Source of the DNA: Crenothrix polyspora
Lineage (GTDB): Bacteria; Pseudomonadota; Gammaproteobacteria; Methylococcales; Methylomonadaceae
Length of the DNA: 32,933 nucleotides
Reading direction: 5' to 3'
Assembly: GCF_900163745.1 (NCBI RefSeq)
Contig: NZ_FUKJ01000002.1
Location: 1-32,933 of the forward strand
In this document: positions 9,720 to 16,302 of the stretch, in pieces
How positions within the stretch are numbered: position 1 is the first letter of the stretch
Layout of the letters: every line of letters begins with the position of its first letter
Notes under the pieces: model-generated
Seen by the model: the letters and a program-made list of their open reading frames with translations, nothing else
What the model was told of the DNA's origin: nothing
Databases searched by the model: none
Program-made: the position numbers and the translations under genes

Positions 9720-10406
9720 TTATAAGTCAACAGTCGCTTCTTGCATCATTAAACTCAATCCTTGGAGTTCTTTAATAGTTTTCAGTTCGACCATAAAATT
9801 GTCATAGCTCATTTTTTTGCGTAATTTAATATGGTAGGCGTAATCCAGACGCTGGCCTTGGGCAATTTCTCTGAGGGTTACCAGTGCAAAAGCACGGCAA
9901 TATTTATCTAACAGGGTTTCTAACTGTTTTTTGTCTTCATTGTTTGTGGTGGGCAGATTAAATCTGAGCATGCCGTCAAAGTAACTGTTAGGGCCTAGCG
10001 GCGAATAGTACAAAAGAATGGTGGCCAGGGCGAAACCTACCGTTCCGGTAATGGCAACCGGGAAGGCATAAGCCCCACAGGAAATACCTTCGGCAAGTGA
10101 TGCAAACATAAACAGGGTGTCGCGTGGGTCTTTAAAATTGGTTCTAAACCGGATAATAGACATCGCCGCCATAATGCCGATGCCGCGTGACATGCTATCG
10201 CCTACCGACTGAATAACCACTGCGGCGATAATTGAAATCAGTACAATCGATTGCACATAGTTACGTGAATACGACAAACCTCTAAAGGTTTTCTGGTAAA
10301 CATAAGCCAGCAGTGTTGATAGCACAAACGCCAGTAGAATAGTGAATATTAACGTCCAAACGCTGGCATTTTCAGCAGCAGTTTGTACGGTTATGGCATC
10401 AAACAT
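9720..10406 (-). CDS. DUF4956 membrane protein
   Basis: This is a 228-aa inner membrane protein. Hydrophobic segments lie at about 15-37, 50-69, 72-86, 97-112 and 113-135, followed by a soluble C-terminal domain (about 145-228). The motif SIIRFRTNFKDPRD at 83-96 is the signature of DUF4956, a family of unknown function. In many bacteria it sits beside VTC-type polyphosphate polymerases (general knowledge), as it does here. It is the first gene of the operon, with a good AAGGA about 7 nt before ATG. A role as membrane partner or channel for polyphosphate is inference. Confidence 0.88.
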   Translation of the reverse strand: MFDAITVQTAAENASVWTLIFTILLAFVLSTLLAYVYQKTFRGLSYSRNYVQSIVLISIIAAVVIQSVGDSMSRGIGIMAAMSIIRFRTNFKDPRDTLFMFASLAEGISCGAYAFPVAITGTVGFALATILLYYSPLGPNSYFDGMLRFNLPTTNNEDKKQLETLLDKYCRAFALVTLREIAQGQRLDYAYHIKLRKKMSYDNFMVELKTIKELQGLSLMMQEATVDL

Positions 10407-10423
10407 AATTGTCCTTGCATGAT

Positions 10424-10500
10424 TTGGGAATAATCAACAAAAAAGTTCAAGTAAAAACGATACGACAACACGATACTTAATTGTAAGTATCGTGGTCACG
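10424..10500 (-). promoter_or_regulatory. Operator-like repeats and palindrome upstream of the DUF4956 operon
   Basis: A perfect 11-bp inverted repeat (cacgatactta at 10469-10479, taagtatcgtg at 10484-10494, loop 4) lies 63-88 bp before the DUF4956 start. The heptamer ACGATAC occurs at 10457-10463, again at 10470-10476, and inverted at 10487-10493, so three copies share one face of the region. No T-run follows, which argues against a terminator. A degenerate FNR-like site (ttgggaataatcaa, 10424-10437) is also present. Most likely this is a regulator-binding site or leader hairpin of the operon. Confidence 0.5.
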
Positions 10501-10768
10501 ATTGTTCGAAATTCTAGATTTAAATGAGCAATTGTTGGCATTAAAACATCGATAACTTCCGTGCCAAGGTTGTTAATGCTGCATCGGCACACATTATTTA
10601 GTGCGCTGTCATCATAGTTTAATATTTCAATGGTAAAGCACAAGCTATTTTTAATAATGTCAAATATATTTACAATTATTTGTTTATTATATTGACCATC
10701 AATTAGATGTGCTAAAAATTAGCTGGTAAGCGCATTTTTTTTGTAAAAAAGTCAGACGCTTCTAAAGC

Positions 10769-10822
10769 GTGTGAAAAAGTGGGCAGCCGCGTTTTTTGTG
10801 TGCTTCACACCATAGCCCACTT
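10769..10822 (+). ncRNA. Possible structured RNA with alternative pairings
   Basis: Two complementary pairs interlock. gtgtgaa (10769-10775) pairs with ttcacac (10804-10810), and aagtgggc (10777-10784) pairs with gcccactt (10815-10822). The second pair can instead enclose a small hairpin, gtgtg-ctt-cacac (10798-10810), which excludes the first pair. This is either a pseudoknot-like fold or a two-state switch, on either strand. No T-run or nearby gene fixes its function. Chance pairing cannot be excluded. Confidence 0.25.
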
Positions 10823-10974
10823 AATATCCTGTACTTTTCTGAATAATCTGATAGAGGTGAACAAGTGTTAAAACGTTAGTTTCGTGCTTTGAAAAAGAGG
10901 GTAGGCGGACGCTTACAGCAATTCCCGTAATCAATTTATTTTAGTGACCGGCGTTGCAATCTTAATTTGAAAGC

Positions 10975-11144
10975 TATCCACTCGGTGTTCAAGTTTTTTT
11001 AGCTTGACTATAACGAACCCAGATAAATCAAGGCGTTTACGTCAATGGAATCAGATACCGAATGATAGCGCATACAGCTGCATACCTTAGATTTAGTGGG
11101 ATTTTCTAAAATCAAGAATTAAAAACTTGAACACCGAGTATCCA
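10975..11144. mobile_element. MITE-like element, 158 bp, with 6-bp target duplication
   Basis: Perfect 18-bp terminal inverted repeats, ctcggtgttcaagttttt at 10981-10998 and its complement at 11121-11138, bound a 158-bp segment without an ORF. The hexamer tatcca occurs directly outside both ends (10975-10980 and 11139-11144), as expected for a target duplication. This is the structure of a non-autonomous insertion element; the parent transposase family is not known to me. Confidence 0.8.
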
Positions 11145-11161
11145 GGTTATTTAAAGCATTA

Positions 11162-11204
11162 TTGATTCATATCAATTTGGGATTAAGCAAGCGTGTGAGA
11201 ATGG
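11162..11204 (+). promoter_or_regulatory. FNR box and class II promoter of small lipoprotein A
   Basis: ttgattcatatcaa (11162-11175) is a perfect match to the FNR consensus TTGAT-N4-ATCAA. A -10-like gagaat at 11197-11202, preceded by an extended TGn, starts 22 bp after the box. That puts the box near -41.5, the class II activator position. A leader of about 85 nt then leads to the ATG at 11294. Confidence 0.75.
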
Positions 11205-11293
11205 TCACCAGCCGATAGAGGCTGCTGAATCTCCTTCTTATCGAAACAATGATTGAGAAAGGCAGATATTTAAATTATGCACAAGAGGATATT

Positions 11294-11452
11294 ATGAAAA
11301 CTATTAGCCAATTATTATTGTTATTGACCGCCGTTGTTACACTGACCGCATGTGTTGATTCAGATGGCGGTAAGATGCAAGGCGGTACGCAAGCAGATAA
11401 AGTGACTGGTTATAAACATGGCCAAAATAAAGAAAATAATCAAAATCAATAA
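11294..11452 (+). CDS. Small lipoprotein A (FNR-controlled)
   Basis: A 52-aa predicted lipoprotein: MKTISQLLLLLTAVVTLTAC has a signal peptide and a lipobox (LTAC) with lipidated Cys20. The 32-residue mature part is polar, rich in Gly, Lys, Gln and Asn, and has no known domain. The start ATG 11294 is chosen because it gives the signal peptide directly and follows agagga; an upstream GTG/ATG in frame (11249) would spoil the signal sequence. It is paralogous to the lipoprotein at 16431 (same MKTI-Q start, same Cys20, similar promoter and leader). A perfect FNR box suggests expression at low oxygen. Function unknown. Confidence 0.75.
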   Translation: MKTISQLLLLLTAVVTLTACVDSDGGKMQGGTQADKVTGYKHGQNKENNQNQ

Positions 11453-11484
11453 GCAACTGGATTGCGCTGGCAGATTATGAGCTG

Positions 11485-11518
11485 AGAGTGAGAAACGGCA
11501 AAAGTCGTTTCTCACTCT
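11485..11518. terminator. 13-bp perfect hairpin between lipoprotein A and fnr
   Basis: agagtgagaaacg (11485-11497) and cgtttctcactct (11506-11518) form a perfect 13-bp stem with an 8-nt loop. It lies between the 3' ends of two converging genes. There is no clear T-run on either side, so it is a hairpin that probably protects or terminates both transcripts, not a textbook intrinsic terminator. Confidence 0.55.
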
Positions 11519-11564
11519 ACTGTTTGCCCGTTTTATGAACAGTACTTTTGTGGTGATGGCGTTT

Positions 11565-12305
11565 TTAGGCAATAAAGGACAGTTGATCATCAGGCATACA
11601 GGGTTTGACAATAGCCTTAAGTGATGTTATGTCGTTGATTTGAATGCCGCGTTGCTTGACGGTAATGATGCCGTCTTTATTTAATTCAGTGAATTGGCGA
11701 CTTACTGTCTCAACCGTCAGCCCCAGGAAATTGGCAATATCTTGCCGACGCATACTCAAATTGAATTCTGTACTGGAAAACCCTAAGCCTGAATATCTAC
11801 GCGACAGCATCAGCAAAAATGTGGCCATTTTTTCTTTGGCCGAACGATGTCCCAGCATGATGATTTTGTCGTGGTCGGAGCTGATTTCTTTGCCTAAAAT
11901 GCGCATCATTTGGTGCTGTAAGCTGGGTATCTGGCTGCACAATTCGTTGAGATGAGAGAGCGGCAGTTCGCAAACAGTACTGGTTTCTAACGCAACAATA
12001 GAGCAAGTGCTGCGGCCATGCTGCAAAGCATCTAAGCCCATTAACTCACCAGGCAAATAAAAACCTATGGTTTGCTCGCTGCCATTGTCATCCGCTATAA
12101 AGCTGCGAAACGAGCCTGATTTAACCGCATACAGGTTTTGACATGTATCGCCCTGAAGATAGAGATATTCATCCGTATGAATGGGGCGCTTATTTTTAAC
12201 AATGGTTGCCAGCTGCTGTACTTCATTTTTTTGTAGCCCATAGGGCAGGCACAAGTCAGACAATCTGCAATCTGGGCAAGAAATCTTGTGTACGTTGGAT
12301 TCCAC
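11565..12305 (-). CDS. fnr: FNR-type oxygen-sensing transcription regulator
   Basis: This is a Crp/Fnr regulator of 246 aa. The iron-sulphur ligands are intact: C10, C13 and C19 in CPDCRLSDLC, and C112 in ETSTVCELP (E. coli C20, C23, C29, C122). The cNMP-like beta-roll spans about 30-140. The recognition helix LTVETVSRQF keeps the E-x2-SR that reads TTGAT. Start: GTG 12305 has a near-perfect AGAAGGA six bases upstream. An in-frame ATG at 12326 would add 7 residues, has no ribosome site and lies inside the FNR box 12320-12333. With the GTG start the box is in the leader, as expected for autorepression. Genes and sites around it suggest a low-oxygen regulon. Confidence 0.93.
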   Translation of the reverse strand: MESNVHKISCPDCRLSDLCLPYGLQKNEVQQLATIVKNKRPIHTDEYLYLQGDTCQNLYAVKSGSFRSFIADDNGSEQTIGFYLPGELMGLDALQHGRSTCSIVALETSTVCELPLSHLNELCSQIPSLQHQMMRILGKEISSDHDKIIMLGHRSAKEKMATFLLMLSRRYSGLGFSSTEFNLSMRRQDIANFLGLTVETVSRQFTELNKDGIITVKQRGIQINDITSLKAIVKPCMPDDQLSFIA

Positions 12306-12319
12306 TATCTTTCCTTCTA

Positions 12320-12379
12320 TTGACATAGATCAAGGTATCATCAAATCGCTACTATATAGTAGTCGCGTCATAAAGTGAA
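12320..12379. promoter_or_regulatory. Shared FNR box with back-to-back promoters
   Basis: ttgacatagatcaa (12320-12333) matches the FNR consensus at 9 of 10 positions. A 14-bp perfect palindrome, ctactatatagtag (12349-12362), contains TATAGT on both strands. Rightward, TATAGT at 12355-12360 starts 22 bp after the box, a class II activation arrangement for the gene at 12447. Leftward, TATAGT at 12356-12351 has TTCACT at 12379-12374 as a -35 with a 17-bp spacer. Transcription of fnr would then start near 12344, so FNR bound at the box would block it. Confidence 0.65.
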
Positions 12380-12446
12380 TGAGATACCGAAAAACGGGTA
12401 GTCTTGAGTGTGCTTGTCTTCAATTCACCTGGATTTATATCAGACC

Positions 12447-12827
12447 ATGAAAAACATAACGTTTCATCAATGGATTTCGGAATCTGCTTATTACAGGGCA
12501 AAAGTCACGCATTTTGCCCACGATAAGGCGTTGGATGACGGGCAGATTGCTGAACATGAATATGTAAAAACTCAAATTGCACGTTATCTATCTGCTGCTG
12601 AAGAAGATGGCGCGATAACCATTTTGGGTCTACAGCAGTTGGCAAAGTCAGTTGGCGTTAAAGGCGCTGAAAATCTCACGCTGGAAATAGAGCTGGTTCA
12701 AGCCATTCAGCAGGTGGCTTACCAAAATCCCTGCTTTCGCTCTGAGCATTTTACAGGTTGTCATGAAGGTGATGGCTGTCAATGGCGGGCTGAATGCCGA
12801 AAATTGATTGCGGAATGGTGTCGATGA
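12447..12827 (+). CDS. Small SAP/Rho-N-like Cys-rich protein, function unknown
   Basis: A 126-aa soluble protein starting MKNITFHQWISESAYYRAKV. The middle part, ITILGLQQLAKSVGVKGAEN followed by LELVQAIQ-like residues, resembles a SAP or Rho-N helix-turn unit. The C-terminus has a cysteine pattern CF-x8-C-x5-C-x-W-R-x2-C that I associate with small SAP-like proteins of unknown role and that could bind metal. The start ATG 12447 is preferred; an upstream GTG at 12408 is in frame and neither has a strong ribosome site. Its promoter carries the FNR box shared with fnr, so it is probably induced at low oxygen. No enzyme activity can be assigned. Confidence 0.65.
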   Translation: MKNITFHQWISESAYYRAKVTHFAHDKALDDGQIAEHEYVKTQIARYLSAAEEDGAITILGLQQLAKSVGVKGAENLTLEIELVQAIQQVAYQNPCFRSEHFTGCHEGDGCQWRAECRKLIAEWCR

Positions 12828-12854
12828 CCGGAGGGTAAGATTTTACGTATGTAT

Positions 12855-12970
12855 TCACTTCCCCCTTTGAAAAAGGGGGAGAGTTTACGAGGGGTGGAGG
12901 GGGATTTATTTAAAAAATCTCCCTTTATGCCCTTTGGGTACTAACCCCTCTTTGAAAAAGAGGGGGACTG
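12855..12970. repeat. Paired GC-rich hairpin repeats between genes
   Basis: Two hairpins of the same design lie 65 bp apart. At 12860-12880, tcccccttt and aaaggggga form a 9-bp stem around GAA. At 12945-12965, cccctcttt and aaagagggg form a 9-bp stem with the same GAA loop. Between them lie further G-runs and C-runs (12890-12935). This resembles dispersed extragenic palindromes found across many bacterial genomes. It fills the 272-bp spacer between the SAP-like gene and the oxidase operon and may end the former's transcript. Confidence 0.65.
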
Positions 12971-13099
12971 AATGATTACGATTTTACTTCCTCCATTTTT
13001 CAAGGGAGTTCACAATAATGTATGCTGAGTTTTTAGGCATTTTATCAATACTCTAAATTTTAAATAGATGTTTTACGTTGTTAAGTGTTAGTGGGAATC

Positions 13100-13252
13100 A
13101 TGAATAAAATAAGCGAAGAAGAACGTCAGCGTATTCTCGAAAGCTCGCCTGTCGGTACGTTTGCTTTGATGGCGGCGGTTGTGGGTAGCATGGTTATCGG
13201 TTGGTTGTTTTTATACTTTGGCGTGTTTATTCCACGCGGCATAATCAATTAG
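13100..13252 (+). CDS. ba3-type oxidase small subunit IIa
   Basis: A 50-aa protein, MNKISEEERQRILESSPVGT, with a single transmembrane helix at about 20-43 and a short tail (FIPRGIIN). A one-helix protein directly before subunits II and I of a ba3-type oxidase fits cytochrome c oxidase subunit IIa (CbaD-like), which supplies the helix missing from the one-helix subunit II. It stops 8 nt before the subunit II start. Role is inferred from size, topology and position. Confidence 0.72.
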   Translation: MNKISEEERQRILESSPVGTFALMAAVVGSMVIGWLFLYFGVFIPRGIIN

Positions 13253-13260
13253 GTTTAATC

Positions 13261-13887
13261 ATGCAAATTGAAGCTATTATCCAAAAATGTCATGATTCAA
13301 TCGGCAGTTGTGTCGATTTTATTCGGGATTTTTGTATTCAATTACGATCGATACATCTTGATCACCTGGAAAAAAAGTGGATTAGCATTGCTTTGCTGGT
13401 GGTTGCGCTTCTGGTTGCTATCATTACCATTGATGCGTTTTTTCATGGGGTTAACCCACCCAGTAAGGTTGAAACCATTGATTCTGCCAAGCTGCATTTA
13501 AGCAAAGAGTTTGCAGAAAGCAATTTGGGCGTGCAACTTGATGCCAATGGTGACATTGTCGTCCGCATGGTGGCAGGTCGGTATTCATTTTTCCCTAAAC
13601 ATATTGCCGTTCCGGCAGAAACCAAAATAACGTTCCGCTGGGTGAGTATGGATGTATTGCACGGCGTACATATCCCGATGACCAACATGAGTACCATGAT
13701 CGTGCCGGGTTATGTCGCAGAAATAACGACCTCGTTTCCCAAACCCGGCGAATATCCGGTGTTATGTAATGAATATTGCGGCTTAGGACATAATCACATG
13801 TGGAGCAATATTTCTGTGATTGCCAAAGAAGATTGGATCGCATCTTCGAGTATTGCCGCTGCCAAAAAGGAATCAAACAATGAATGA
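13261..13887 (+). CDS. Cytochrome c oxidase subunit II, ba3-type
   Basis: Subunit II carries the binuclear CuA centre that accepts electrons from cytochrome c. The protein is 208 aa with one transmembrane helix (about 42-60) and a periplasmic cupredoxin domain. CuA ligands are visible: His in MDVLHGVHIPM, then the loop CNEYCGLGHNHM with two Cys, Glu, His and Met. ATG 13261 gives the proper N-terminus; an upstream GTG overlaps the IIa gene. The stop overlaps the subunit I start by 8 nt, so they are translationally coupled. Confidence 0.93.
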   Translation: MQIEAIIQKCHDSIGSCVDFIRDFCIQLRSIHLDHLEKKWISIALLVVALLVAIITIDAFFHGVNPPSKVETIDSAKLHLSKEFAESNLGVQLDANGDIVVRMVAGRYSFFPKHIAVPAETKITFRWVSMDVLHGVHIPMTNMSTMIVPGYVAEITTSFPKPGEYPVLCNEYCGLGHNHMWSNISVIAKEDWIASSSIAAAKKESNNE

Positions 13888-15508
13888 TGCAGCAGAGCGA
13901 AAGCTAGCATTAAGCCATTTATGGGTGGCTTTTATAGCCTTTATTGTGGCTTGTTTTATGGGCGAATATCAGGTCTTGGAGCGCAGTGGTTTGATTCCCG
14001 CGCTCGATTCACCCACCGTCTATTTTGCCTCGGTCAGCACCCACGGGGTGTTGATGGGCTTTGTATTAACCACTTTTTTTATTATGGGTTTCGGTTACTA
14101 CACCGCTACCACCAGCCTGAAAGTGCCGGTATGGAATAATACGCTGGCATGGTCTGGCTTCTGGATTTCTTTGTTGGGTACGGTGATGGCGGCTATTCCG
14201 CTACTGACTGGTAATGCGTCTGTTCTATATACCTTTTATTTGCCAATTCAGGCGCATGTTGCGTTTTACTTTGGGGCGACATTACTGATTGTCGGCTCAT
14301 GGATCTGGTGCGGCATCATGGTGGTGATGTTCAAGCAATGGAAGCAAGCCAATCCTAAACAACCCGTGCCTTTGGCTATGTTTGCCACCACAGCTAATGC
14401 CTTGTTATGGTTGTGGACCAGTGCCGGTGTCGCTGTAGAAGTGCTTTTTCAGGCGATACCACTGGCATTGGGCTGGATTGATACGGTTGATGCGGGCTTG
14501 GCCAGAACCTTATTTGCCTGGACGTTGCATCCCATCGTGTATTTTTGGCTGATCCCCGCTTACACGGCTTTTTACGTGTTTGTTCCCAAACAGGCGGGTG
14601 GATTTTTGTTTAGTGATGAAGCCGCTAGAGGCGCGTTTATTGTGTTGGCGGTATTCTCTCTACCCATCGGCTTCCACCATCTGTATATGGATCCTGAGCA
14701 AGCCAAGGGCTGGAAATTATTGCATGGTATTGGTACGTTTGTCGTCTCCATACCGACTTTGGTAACCGGCTTTACCGTGATTGCATCACTGGAAATTGCC
14801 GGACGTTTACGGGGCGGCAAAGGGCTGTTTGGCTGGATAGGTAGCTTGCCCTGGAGCAATTCTATGGTGCTGTCGGCCATCTTGTCGCTGTTGATGCTGA
14901 TTCTTGGCGGCTTTGGTGGAATTATAAATGCCAGTTACGCCATGAACGCGATGATACATAATACCGCTTGGGTGCCAGGTCATTTTCACCTGATTTTTGC
15001 CGGTACGACCGTCATCATGTACTTTGCGATTGCTTATTATTTATGGCCGATGCTGGTGCAAAAACCGTTGTTTTCCAATTCGATGGCATTAATTCAATTA
15101 TGGACGTGGTTTATTGGCATGGGTATTTTAACCACACCTTGGCATGTCTTGGGTTTGCTTGGACAACCACGGCGTATTTCTAGTGTGGTGTATAACACCT
15201 TGCTGACTTTGGCCTGGAAACCCTACGAATTGGCCATGATATTTGGCGGTTTAATTCTGTTGGGTTCGGCGTGTTTGTTTATCTATAACCTTGCCAAAAC
15301 GCAATTGAACCCAGCGCCTACAGAAGCATTCACCCAACAAATTGAATATGCCGAGTCTATCCATCCTGTTAAAGAGCTACCCGAATATCTTAATGATTTT
15401 AAACTCTGGAATCGGGTGATTGCCGTATTAATGCTGATCAGTTTTGGTGTGCCTATCTTACAGTTCTTTTTTATGAATACCTTTGGTTCACCTGGTTGGG
15501 GATATTGA
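13880..15508 (+). CDS. Cytochrome c oxidase subunit I, ba3-type
   Basis: This 542-aa polytopic membrane protein is the haem-copper catalytic subunit that reduces oxygen and pumps protons. Ligand motifs are in place: STHGVLMGF (low-spin haem His), LHPIVYFWLIPAY (CuB His with the His-x3-Tyr cross-link), GFHHLYMDP (two CuB His) and PGHFHLIFAGT (haem His pair). The B-family motif order and the short subunit II indicate a ba3-type, high-affinity enzyme. It overlaps subunit II by 8 nt, and its stop overlaps the cytochrome c start (TGATG). Confidence 0.95.
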   Translation: MNDAAERKLALSHLWVAFIAFIVACFMGEYQVLERSGLIPALDSPTVYFASVSTHGVLMGFVLTTFFIMGFGYYTATTSLKVPVWNNTLAWSGFWISLLGTVMAAIPLLTGNASVLYTFYLPIQAHVAFYFGATLLIVGSWIWCGIMVVMFKQWKQANPKQPVPLAMFATTANALLWLWTSAGVAVEVLFQAIPLALGWIDTVDAGLARTLFAWTLHPIVYFWLIPAYTAFYVFVPKQAGGFLFSDEAARGAFIVLAVFSLPIGFHHLYMDPEQAKGWKLLHGIGTFVVSIPTLVTGFTVIASLEIAGRLRGGKGLFGWIGSLPWSNSMVLSAILSLLMLILGGFGGIINASYAMNAMIHNTAWVPGHFHLIFAGTTVIMYFAIAYYLWPMLVQKPLFSNSMALIQLWTWFIGMGILTTPWHVLGLLGQPRRISSVVYNTLLTLAWKPYELAMIFGGLILLGSACLFIYNLAKTQLNPAPTEAFTQQIEYAESIHPVKELPEYLNDFKLWNRVIAVLMLISFGVPILQFFFMNTFGSPGWGY

Positions 15509-16191
15509 TGATGACACGAATGCTTGTATTAATGGCGGCACTTGTTGCACCGATATTGGGTCATGCGGTTGAATCTGGTTCGCAGATTGCCTGGACGACT
15601 GAAACTTTAAAGTTGGTTAAAAAAGGCAATGTTGAAAAAGGCAAGAGTCTGGCAGAGTCTTGTAAATCTTGTCATGGTGAATTTGGGCAAGGTATGTCAT
15701 CAGAGGTTGTTGATGATGAAACCATCCCTGCAATCCCTGCATTGGCAGGTCAGGTGGCCAATTATACGTTTAAACAGTTGCGGGATTATTTTAACGGCGA
15801 TCGTAGCAATGATTCGATGACTTCAATCGCCAAGGGCTTAACCGAGCAGGATGCCGCTGATTTGGCGGCGTGGTATGCCTGGTTGCCAGCACCGAAACAG
15901 AAAGTGGGTAATAATGAGAAGCTTGCTATTGCCGAAAAAATGGTAAGAGAAGGTGATGGTAAGCGTATTTTGCCGCCTTGTTTTGTCTGTCATGGGGCTA
16001 ATGGCCAAGGCGAAAAGATGGATATTCCAAGTTTGGCAGGGCAACACGCAGATTATTTTGAACGAACGCTGCTGGCTTATAAAAACGATCAGCGCCATAA
16101 TGATATTTACAGTCGTATGCGCTTAATTGCCAAGCAGCTCAAAGATGATGAAATTAAGGCGTTGGCGCGTTATTATCAGAATATGCAATGA
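15508..16191 (+). CDS. Dihaem cytochrome c, c4-like
   Basis: This is a 227-aa periplasmic protein with a signal peptide (MMTRMLVLMAALVAPILGHA) and two haem c sites, CKSCH and CFVCH, about 110 residues apart. Each lies in a similar half beginning GKSLAESCKSCHGEFGQG or KRILPPCFVCHGANGQG, so it is a tandem class I dihaem (cytochrome c4-like) protein. The start ATG 15508 overlaps the subunit I stop. It is the last gene of the oxidase operon and is probably the direct electron donor to CuA. Confidence 0.92.
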   Translation: MMTRMLVLMAALVAPILGHAVESGSQIAWTTETLKLVKKGNVEKGKSLAESCKSCHGEFGQGMSSEVVDDETIPAIPALAGQVANYTFKQLRDYFNGDRSNDSMTSIAKGLTEQDAADLAAWYAWLPAPKQKVGNNEKLAIAEKMVREGDGKRILPPCFVCHGANGQGEKMDIPSLAGQHADYFERTLLAYKNDQRHNDIYSRMRLIAKQLKDDEIKALARYYQNMQ

Positions 16192-16204
16192 TTGTAAGTC
16201 CGAT

Positions 16205-16285
16205 ATAGGTTGGGTTGATGCGGTTTCAACCTAACACATGGATGCGGTAACTGTTGGGTTACGAAAATCATGTAACCCAACCTAT
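16205..16285. repeat. Nested inverted repeat after the oxidase operon
   Basis: ataggttgggtt (16205-16216) is complementary to aacccaacctat (16274-16285). Inside it, gttgggttac (16253-16262) pairs with gtaacccaac (16272-16281). The 3' arm can therefore pair with either of two upstream partners. It looks like a dispersed intergenic repeat and may act as the 3' end of the oxidase mRNA; there is no T-run. Confidence 0.55.
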
Positions 16286-16302
16286 GCGGCTGGTACGCTT
16301 TA

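Larger units (their letters stand above)
10407..11293. other. 887-bp gene-free region
   Basis: No convincing gene lies here. It holds the operator-like repeats (10457-10494), a small hairpin acgctt-cta-aagcgt at 10756-10770, a possible structured RNA (10769-10822), a 158-bp MITE-like element (10981-11138) and an FNR-dependent promoter with leader (11162-11293) for the small lipoprotein. Between these, 10500-10750 is A+T-rich with no structure that I can name. Confidence 0.6.

Noticed and set aside
10424-10437. FNR-like site ttgggaataatcaa before the DUF4956 gene
   Set aside because: Only 8 of 10 consensus bases, and located 18 bp from the start codon over the leader. It is mentioned as part of the regulatory region but not called as an FNR site.
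10434-10643. Open frame of 69 codons upstream of the DUF4956 gene (minus strand)
   Set aside because: No ribosome site, no recognisable features, overlaps the palindrome and heptamer repeats; composition looks non-coding.
12306-12326. ATG 12326 as the fnr start
   Set aside because: It has no Shine-Dalgarno and lies inside the FNR box, whereas GTG 12305 has AGAAGGA at ideal spacing. The ATG remains possible.
12855-12970. Repeated hairpins considered as a CRISPR array or as rho-independent terminators
   Set aside because: Only two units of unequal sequence without regular spacers, so not CRISPR. T-runs do not follow the stems, so they are listed as extragenic palindromic repeats.
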